Positions 57,001 to 64,000 of a stretch of 64,000 nt of DNA are shown piece after piece (within the stretch, counting starts at the first letter, position 1; every line of letters begins with the position of its first letter). The notes below the pieces were generated by a model. It was not told the origin of the DNA and did not search any database. It worked only from the letters and a program-made list of their open reading frames with translations. The translations under genes and the position numbers were made by a program. Origin of the DNA: Verpa conica (taxonomy: Eukaryota; Ascomycota; Pezizomycetes; Pezizales; Morchellaceae); NCBI GenBank assembly GCA_033030425.1, contig JAUFSD010000023.1, positions 744,001-808,000 of the forward strand. Reading direction: 5' to 3'.

Positions 57001-58981
57001 CTGAGAATCTCGAAAAAATAACAATCTCTACCACAAAGCCTGATGTCACAACGGTGAATCTGGTGATCGAGTACTAGCTGATATAGTTCAGGTTCCATTA
57101 CAGCATCAGGGATATCAGCACGGATAAAGTTGAGTTCAATCAACTCCTGTTGAGTCTTCTCCGTCCATAAAAGTGAGTGAGTATGGATTGCACCTCTTAA
57201 CTGGAATTCATGGCACTCCACCAACTCCCGCAACTGACCAAAACCAGAAACCTTAGGCTCTCTAAAGTATGCTCTCTTTACCCAGTGCCATCTTTCATAA
57301 TAGTACTGAACAGCATCCCATGGACGGTTTGATGGAAGTGTATCGTGATTACCCGACTGGAGTAGAATCTGTTGATATTGAGACCAGCGTTCTGAGAAGG
57401 TTGTGGTAACAAAAAGAGTAGGGATTCCAAAGGTTTGAAGCATGCAGCGAACCTTTGCTTCTGCTCCAATGAAAAAAGAATCACCAGTACGTATAAACTT
57501 GGGAACAGTTGTTGTTAATTCCTCGTTGACTATTGACCATGGACCATACTGACTTGGTTGTAGGAGTTGACTTATGGTATATCTCCGATCAGCTGAGCGT
57601 TGGGCTTGACCTTTAGTCAGACGGATATTATTTTGAAAGATATGGGAGGCTTCAATCTCCATATATGTCCAGGCTGGCCAATAGTGATCATCACGGAAGT
57701 GAGAAACTATTGAGTTAAGCTTCAGCTTTGTATCAGCAAGACGGGTGTTGTGGTAAGGTGTTCTGTCTTCCTTTGCTGGTAGAGTCCACTGACCATGGCC
57801 CCAAGGATACAATACTGGAAACAATAGAGGTTCTATTGCAGGATCTGAGCGAGATAGTCCAATAGGACTACTAGGAGATGACTGATTTGGAAGAGAGCCA
57901 ACAGGTAAGCGAAAGTTGCGGTGGTCTTCATTTGTTGTATCTGGTGGGTAATTGAAAGAATTTAGGACAATATCTGGACGGTTCAATGGTCTTGATTCTT
58001 CTTGACTACTTAGAATGGAAAGGGATGCGGTTGGTAGAGAATGCAGTTGAAGTTCAGTTCTGACATCATAACGGAGAAATAGTGGATTGTGCTGGAGAAG
58101 CCAGCTGCGGCAAAGCTCTAGCTGGTGAGTATCATGTCCTCCATCAAATACATTTCTAGAACTCTCTAGAAAAGCTCCAATACAGCCACTAAAAAGTGCA
58201 ATAGCACGGGGATTTTTAGACAAGCTCATTTTGCCTGCAATAAACTATTAGTGAGGTTTACAGAAGGATAGTAAGTAAAAGAATTACCTGTTACTGTTCT
58301 GTAGGTTGAATATGGGTTTATATGCTCCGAATGACTGACAGTTCTTCCTAAGTTTGTTTGTAGAGAAATTGGACTAAGAAAGACACGAGACCGTTGAGCC
58401 AATACTAATAATACTTCAGGCCATGGACCAGCTGATAGAGGTTCTTTAGGCTTAGTCTTGCAATGAATACAAACAGCAATCTGAATACTGTCACCTTTTA
58501 ACCTCTCCGAAGTAGGAATACCAAAGACTTCAGTCAATGGGTACAATTGACTGGCATTTTTAGTGATCCAGTGTATATGACGTGGAAGCAGTAGGATTGA
58601 ACAGAAAGAGCATGGTGTACTGGGGAAAGCTTTATCGTATGTTGATCTAAAAAGTTGAAGAACTTTTTTAAAAGCCGGGCTAGGAGAATATACAGCATTC
58701 TGAGGAGCTGATTGAGGTAGAATAGAAGGCGGTAAAGAGAGATGATTTACTTCTGCTGGAGCTAACTGTGATGGGTTTGGTTGGACTATTCTTCGGGAGC
58801 TTTGATTGTTATGCTGAATAAAAGAATAGGTGGTGAATAAAGCTCTGGTGTCTTTAGTTTCAATATTAGAAGCAACTGGAATAAGGTGATGGTTTTGTAT
58901 GTTGCCGTTTGCACTGGATCTGGATCTGTTTATAAGATTTGCATCTGACTGTGGAATATAGGAATGGAATCGATAAGACAT
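54011..58981 (-). pseudogene. Helitron RepHel (HUH endonuclease-Pif1 helicase), interrupted by an LTR
   Basis: RepHel nicks and unwinds DNA for rolling-circle transposition. Exons 58288-58981, 55782-58234 (minus the LTR), 54388-55728 and 54011-54313 join to 1390 codons once the LTR and one ATCTC are disregarded. The start MSYRFHSYI (58981) avoids overlap with the accessory gene. Motifs: a CSFC...CIHC zinc-binding segment, Helitron-like N domain (FAA-type VTTTFSERW), the HUH nuclease motif GAIHTHSLLW, the two-tyrosine motif LAKYISKYVTK, then helicase Walker A GPAGTGKSYLL, Walker B VIVIDEISMV, motif III LGDLLQLPPV and C-terminal FALTIHKTQGLSLNRI with AYTAISRAR. The only disruption is the solo LTR at 56408-57023 between RLCGRD and NTITGPCRKGF. 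Introns are GT-AG, about 53 to 74 bp. Confidence 0.9.
56408..57023 (-). mobile_element. Solo LTR, family A (copy 5) inside RepHel
   Basis: This 616-bp LTR has ends TGTTATTTTTTCGAG and TATTCTTCACA, with 5-bp target duplication ATCTC (56403-56407 and 57024-57028). With it taken out, the RepHel frame is continuous, so the LTR arrived after the gene was last intact. Confidence 0.95.
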
Positions 58982-59103
58982 TATAAACCCTGAATAACAT
59001 AAAAAATTCCCCTGATTAGCTATCAACGAATACCAATAATTTCCACCGGAAAGTAAAAAGAAACCCCAAAATATAAAACTAAATACAATTTCTGTCCCTA
59101 TCT

Positions 59104-60332
59104 TCAAGCCTTGCCCTTTCCTTTTGCCTTCTTCGTATTATGATACTTTTTTTTTGAAGTAGAGTCTGCTAATCCCAACTCATCTTCATCATCCTCGGAA
59201 GTCTCCAACATATCAATCTCTTCAAACCCATGATCGTTGCTACCAGAAGCCTCTGTAGCTGGTATAATGAGGCTGTTGGCAGGAGTAGATGGTGTTTCTA
59301 TACCACCACTATCTCCGTCAGAATTGGAAACTGGTTGTTTCTTCTCTATAGATTGTATGTATACGTTAATTATTGCTTTAAATATTTCAGAGAGCTGGAT
59401 AACCTTACGGAAGCTACTGAACAGATTTCTGCTAGACCTTATACTGTTCGGAGAAGAAAAGGGTGAGGTCATACTACTATCAGGATCTGGCTTGATAGTT
59501 TTTATTGGGCTGGTGGATGCTGTAAGTGGACCCAGCAGTACTTTGCGTTTTGATTTGGGAGTTTGAAATATAGAAGCCTTGTCTTCCTTAGGAACCAAAT
59601 CCCGTGAGAAGCTGATGGCCAAAGAAAAAGCATAAGCTGTGTTCACCATATAAAGTATTAGTACTGACGGGTATCAACTTAGAGGGTTTACATACCACGA
59701 TCAATATCAGTTTCATAGATATACTTGAAAGCTATATCTAATGTTTTTCCCGACTGCAGATAGGTGACTAATTTGGCAAATAATGGAACTTTGGTATCTA
59801 TGAGAAAGGTAACCGTACACTATACTAGTTAGTATTTCCTTTATTTTACTTAATTCTGGCTTATACTTACAACAACGTCTTCTCTAGCCTCACTATTATA
59901 CTGATACATCTGGCCTTGAAAGTGGGAGAGACTTGTATCGGGCATTTTGACCAAATCAGAAAGCATTGTAACAGTGGAAGTGCAGTAGGCATCGTTGGCA
60001 ATAGATTTATCAATAGAAGTATTATGAAAGAGCTCAGTATTACGGATGAGTGAATACTAAATAGGTATTAACTTCAAAAGCAATTTAGAGAGAAATGGAA
60101 AGCTGAATTTGTATGTGCTTACCACGGGAGCCTTTCCAGCAGTGAAAATAACTGTTCCATTGAACAAATACACACGATCAGGATACAGAGCATTCTCAGA
60201 GCTCTGAAAGTACTTGATTGCCACCTCATGAATAATACCCTCACCATCCTCGTGGGATACTTTAGCAGCTTTGAATCCACCAACACCAGTAACAGACAGA
60301 ACTCTCCCAATAAAAGTGAAATAAATTGGCAT
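59104..60332 (-). CDS. Helitron accessory protein, 350 aa, function unknown
   Basis: Four exons (60123-60332, 59871-60056, 59696-59819, 59104-59636) join in frame to 351 codons. The start MPIYFTFIGRVLSVTG is the first ATG. Residues 1-150 look beta-rich (IGRVLSVTGVGGFKAAKVSHE, HEVAIKYFQS, DRVYLFNGTVIFTAGKAPV), a pattern like an OB-fold single-stranded-DNA-binding domain. The middle has TVTFLIDTKVPLFAKLVTYLQ and AFSLAISFSRDL. The C-terminal 150 residues are Ser/Pro-rich and acidic (FEEIDMLETSEDDEDELG) and end in a basic Lys-rich tail (KKAKGKGKA) like a nuclear localisation signal. It lies only 122 bp upstream of RepHel on the same strand. An RPA/SSB-like helper for transposition is inference; I recognise no family. 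Confidence 0.7.
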
Positions 60333-61089
60333 AGTGGAAATATACGTACCAATATTGGATAGATATACTGAAAAAAGGGAGAATAGAGGTTTCGTTGAGA
60401 GGAATAGAGGAATTGAAGTTGATCTGGGATACTAAAGAGATCAGGAGTAGACGGAGATCAGGGAAGTTTAATAGTGGAGAAAAACCTTAAAGCATATACT
60501 TAAAATAGATGAAACTATCTCTAATCGTTTCTGCGGTATACGATCTCTCGGTGTAAGTATCTACGTCATTACAATCAGTATTAGGTATAGTTTCAACGCC
60601 ACCAACAATTCATTACAATGTATGATCTCATAGCTACTATAAAAAGAACTCCATGTTATACTGGCGTTCATGAAAAACAGGTTTTAGACTATTCATTTGA
60701 AATGTATGCATGTAATTACTTTATATACGTCATTCATTGTTGTTAGAGGCTCTGACAGGGTTAGGGTTATTATCAACTCTTATGCAATTGTATCGGGAGT
60801 CTCATTATGACGGTATGGAATAGGGAGTATAGCTGATAGATGTAGTTTTAGAATGAACGTAAAGTTTACTGTGGATAAAGAGTATTAGAAGATTGTAAGT
60901 TAGGCTTCTATTCTAATTGTATTGTTTGCTCTTAGTATATATATTGAATCAACTGTATAAAAGTAATCGTACCAATATATATAGCAATGCAATAGGTATA
61001 CCTACTATATAAATAGTACGTAACATAGACACAACACACTAAAATTGATTGTGAACCTAAAGAGGAAATAACCTACAAATGGAGCATAG
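60333..61089. other. AT-rich spacer between cassettes
   Basis: No gene was seen. This is the upstream region of the accessory gene and probably the junction between cassette 1 and cassette 2. Confidence 0.5.
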
Positions 61090-61587
61090 TCTGTGTTTCA
61101 CAGTACCTATTCATCCTCCCACACGATTTTTATTAGGTTTAATAAACGCCTAATCACCTATCTCTCCAATACTCTTCGCCTGGTATCTCCTACAATGTAT
61201 CAAAAGTTTACCAGTATCAAACAATATTAACCCGCCAACCTATCTCCCCTTGCCGGCGCCTGGTCTGGAGTTTCAATCAACCAAGAATTGAATTCTGACG
61301 GCGGTTCTAGTAGTACCCATCAGGACTGGCAGGATTATGGGGCTGGTTACAACTGTGTTGTTCCTTGGGGTACGTGGACTGGAGGTGATTTGGTTTTATG
61401 GCAATGCAAGACAGTCATGGAATTAGTTCCAGGTGATGTACTTTTTTTCTTTGGCGCTCTAATTGCACATAATGTGACTCCTATCACTTCAGGAACTCGC
61501 AATTCCCTGGACTTGTTTACTCATAAAAGTAATATTGATTGGAAGAAACGTCAGGTGCTTAAGCATGGGAAGAAGCACTGGACTTGA
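61090..61587 (+). pseudogene. TET/JBP-like dioxygenase relic, C-terminal part (copy 3)
   Basis: The frame from 61090 aligns with the copy at 52096: FNKRLITYLSNTLRLVSPTMYQKF matches LFKAMTHELRMIAPDQYVRL, then AGAWSGVSIN, SSTHQDWQDYGAGYNCVVPWG, TWTGGDLVLWQ, PGDVLFFFGALIAHNV and SGTRNSLDLFTHKS. All iron ligands (H-x-D and H) and the Arg are kept. A TAA at 61228-61230 lies in the linker before the catalytic part, and a TAG at 61087 limits the frame upstream. The N-terminal region is not found. Its tail is convergent with RepHel 2, 529 bp apart, just as in cassette 1. Confidence 0.75.
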
Positions 61588-62115
61588 TTTCTTTTTCTTT
61601 TGTTTTTCACTATGTAGTTAATTGATTAGAACTCGCGCCTTTTATCTCTATATTTTTTAGCATACATCTATATTATTATATGTACTATTCTGTAAGTAAT
61701 CTTTTTGTTCTCTTTGCAACATGTTCCTTTCCATACGTATTCTATCCTCTGACAGAAATTGTATATAGATCTCTATCTCGTAATACTAGTTCAGCACAAA
61801 ACAGTTTGTTTATTAACCACAGATTTGCGCAAGCATTGGATCCCCTTGTAGTAGACAGAGATCTGCTGAGCCTGAGGTTTTTTGAGTATTCTCCCCAACG
61901 TTTGATATCACCGCCGCTGCAGGCTTGCTATCACCGCCCACTTACTTTTTCAAGGCTTCTGGAATACTTGAAACTGGACTCAAAACCGTCAAGCATACTG
62001 CATACACCTGTATTGCTTCTGTTGTTACTGAAGACTTCAATATATAACACACCAAGCCAAAACGTTACATTTTGAATAAATCTAGCACAAAGAATAGCTA
62101 CGTAACTACTTTCTA
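61588..62115. other. Spacer between dioxygenase relic and RepHel 2
   Basis: It contains a plus-strand ORF at 61680-62075 with hydrophobic and Leu/Ser-rich composition but no motif. I do not call it a gene. Confidence 0.4.
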
Positions 62116-64000
62116 CTATGTAACCATGCCCTCCAGTCGTTCATACTCTTTCACAGCTTCCATGTCTACTTTTACACAGTCTGCATCAAATGACATTATT
62201 GCCACATCAACAAGTCGCTTTGCTCTACTTAATGCTGTATAGGCTTGTCCAGCAGAAAACATCGTTGAATCCAAAGCAATACATATACGGTTCAGAGACA
62301 GACTCTGAGTTTTATGTACTGTCAATGCAAAAGCATTTTGAAGTGGAAGTTGGGTTCGGCTATAGGATATTCCATTGCAAGAGAAACAACAGGTATCGGG
62401 AGTAACTTCAACTAACTGTCGATATAGAATAGTCGTTAGTATTTACTCTATACTATAGATTGGGTTCCTAAACATACCCTAATTCCTTCCGAGGTAGGAA
62501 ATGCAACCGTGGGTAGCTTTTTATTTCTTAACGCTACAATAACACCACAGGTACCATTGGATATACCATGGGCAATCATAGAGTTGTTGAGAAACATAAC
62601 CGTTGCTCCTACCATACACGTTACTGTGGTGGGAAAATTCGTTCCAGCTTTGAAGGTTTTTAGACGTAGGTTATTTTGAATAACTATTCCCTCTTCTCTA
62701 TCTATACAATAGCTGACAAATTTGTCCTCCTCTTCTATATTTAGCGTATCAAGTAGCAAATCGTTTATCAGCTGTGCGGTCTTTCGGTAGGATACAAGGG
62801 ACGTTGTCAGATAATTCTCTTTTTGTGCATCAAAGTGTTCGAGCTTAGCCTCAATCAGTTGTTTTGAATAAGCTGACATATTTCCAAACCGTAGATCATT
62901 CAGTAATGCAAAGAACTCCATATCACGGTTCTGTCTAATTGGCTGTCAAAGAAAGCACGGGTGAAAAAGTTTCCATAAACTTGAATAGAATACTTTGCGG
63001 CCAGAAACAGGTGGAAGTTGCATCAAATCTCCAAGACAAATGATATTAACGTTGCCAAATGGTTTAATATTGTCGTGTATCCGGGCGAATAGATTTGACA
63101 CAAAGTCAAACAGATCTGCATCAACCATTGATATCTCGTCAATCACCAGTACACCAATCTGCCGCAGCTCCTCCATTCGTTGAGTATTTAGAAGAATATT
63201 GGATTTGTAGCACTGATAGCTTCCAGTACTAATATTCAGAGCAGAATGAATTGTTTGACCTTGAATGTTATTTGCAGCTATTCCTGTTGGCTCCAATAAC
63301 AAATACCCTATTCTACGGCTCTTTAACCAGCTTTCTAGACTTTTTAACAGGTATGACTTTCCCGTTCCAGCTGCACCAGTAACAAAAAACTTGAGACCAC
63401 CTTGTTTTGTTGAATACAATGCTTGCGTAATTGTATTGTATATAGTGTATTGATCTTCTGTAAGATCAAATACTGCTGACTCATTGGGTTGTATAGTAGG
63501 TGTTCGGCGTAAGAGGAGTAATTGTGACTCAACAATATGTCTATTCGATTCTGTTGTTGAGGCGCATATACTCTGAACAAGTTCAAGGTATATATTTGAT
63601 ATATGCAGCTTGGACTCCGTCGAATTACGCTGGAAAAGGCACAGAAGTGACTTGTACAGATCTGGATAGTCGTATAATAACCGTTCCTTGTAAGTTTTAA
63701 ACTGTCCATATCCCAATATATCGTCGTCAGAACGCCAACTTCGTTGTTCTAAAAGCTTTATAAAAAAAAAGCTTTCTCCATCACACAAACGCCGATAGCA
63801 GGTACGTATTAAAATAGGCTGCATAGGTTTTTCCCAGTTAGTTAATTAGTTATTAGTTTCTAACTCAATACTAAGTATAATTTCAAGGAAAGCAAACTTA
63901 CTTTTTTTCGTGCGTATATATAATTATTTAAACCATCTCTCCAGTACATACTATTTCCAAATCTCCGTTGTCTTTCAACTTTAAATAATGAATGATATTT
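62116..64000 (-). pseudogene. Second Helitron RepHel copy (helicase part; runs off window)
   Basis: Exons match copy 1 one for one: 63902-64000 and beyond (...SLFKVERQRRFGNS to YIYARKK), 62478-63818 and 62116-62415. Motifs are Walker A GAAGTGKSYLL, Walker B VLVIDEISMVDADLF, LGDLMQLPPVSG, FALTVHKTQSLSLNRI and AYTALSRAK. The protein is clearly diverged from copy 1, so the two are not a recent tandem duplication. One TGA (62946-62948) interrupts the helicase after FHPCFL, where copy 1 has a lysine. The nuclease part lies beyond the right edge. Intron positions are conserved with copy 1. Confidence 0.88.

Larger units (their letters stand above)
52096..60332. mobile_element. Helitron-type cassette 1 (dioxygenase, RepHel, accessory gene)
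   Basis: The coding span is, from right to left, a spliced accessory gene (59104-60332, -), the Rep/helicase gene (54011-58981, -) and a convergent 2OG-Fe(II) dioxygenase gene (52096-53415, +). The RepHel-dioxygenase pair recurs in cassette 2 at similar spacing, so the dioxygenase is probably part of the element. I could not identify the 5' TC end or the 3' hairpin and CTRR end, so limits are those of the genes. Confidence 0.7.

Noticed and set aside
58226..59107. Rep start at 59107 with a hydrophobic N-terminus
   Set aside because: It overlaps the end of the accessory gene; MSYRFHSYI at 58981 is the better start.

Overview
The window is nuclear DNA of a filamentous ascomycete. Genes are interrupted by short GT-AG introns, mostly 50-75 bp, several with CTAAC/CTAAT-type branch sites. 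The gene set is typical of Pezizomycotina: MoCo sulfurase, eL38, PreP/Cym1, taxilin, THOC5, a METTL21-type methyltransferase, ornithine decarboxylase, an LPLAT, an NXT1/p15-like protein and Ste24. The large AT-rich deserts and dense nested transposons would suit a transposon-rich fungus such as a truffle-like Pezizomycete, but the species is inference only. Many exons carry no start codon of their own, so most gene models here were rebuilt by hand from splice signals and family motifs.

Positions 1-34111 hold the host genes: MoCo sulfurase (1-973, -, C-terminus off the window), a small five-exon membrane protein (2027-2682, -), eL38 (2966-3463, +), PreP/Cym1 (4796-8097, -), taxilin (9113-11092, +), a tiny putative GPI-anchored protein (12356-12586, -), THOC5 (18766-19459, -) divergent from a lysine methyltransferase (19657-20853, +), ornithine decarboxylase (23763-25272, +), a lysophospholipid acyltransferase (29608-31301, -) divergent from an NXT1-like factor (31741-32258, +), and Ste24 (32533-34111, -). 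Between them lie AT-rich stretches with small foldback elements at 14684-14825 and 27372-27977.

Positions 34112-47827 hold a nested transposon complex inside a large inverted duplication (35720-47827). Related 617-bp LTRs form its outer ends. A different LTR is inserted in an inner copy, and a complete 5807-bp Ty3/gypsy chromovirus with identical LTRs plus a small foldback element are inserted in that. Target-site duplications order the events. The gypsy element seems to use a self-priming primer site and has one nonsense codon in RNase H.

Positions 47828-64000 hold tandem repeats and two Helitron-type cassettes. Each has a Rep/Pif1 helicase gene on the minus strand and, tail-to-tail 0.5-0.6 kb beyond it, a plus-strand gene for a TET/JBP-like 2-oxoglutarate/Fe(II) dioxygenase. 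A third, truncated dioxygenase copy lies at 49611-50132. The better-preserved cassette also carries a spliced 350-residue accessory gene of unknown function at its Rep-proximal end. The repeated arrangement suggests a Helitron that carries its own DNA- or chromatin-modifying dioxygenase, which is the most interesting system in the window. Both cassettes carry inactivating changes: a solo LTR in Rep, and in-frame stops in the dioxygenase and the helicase.
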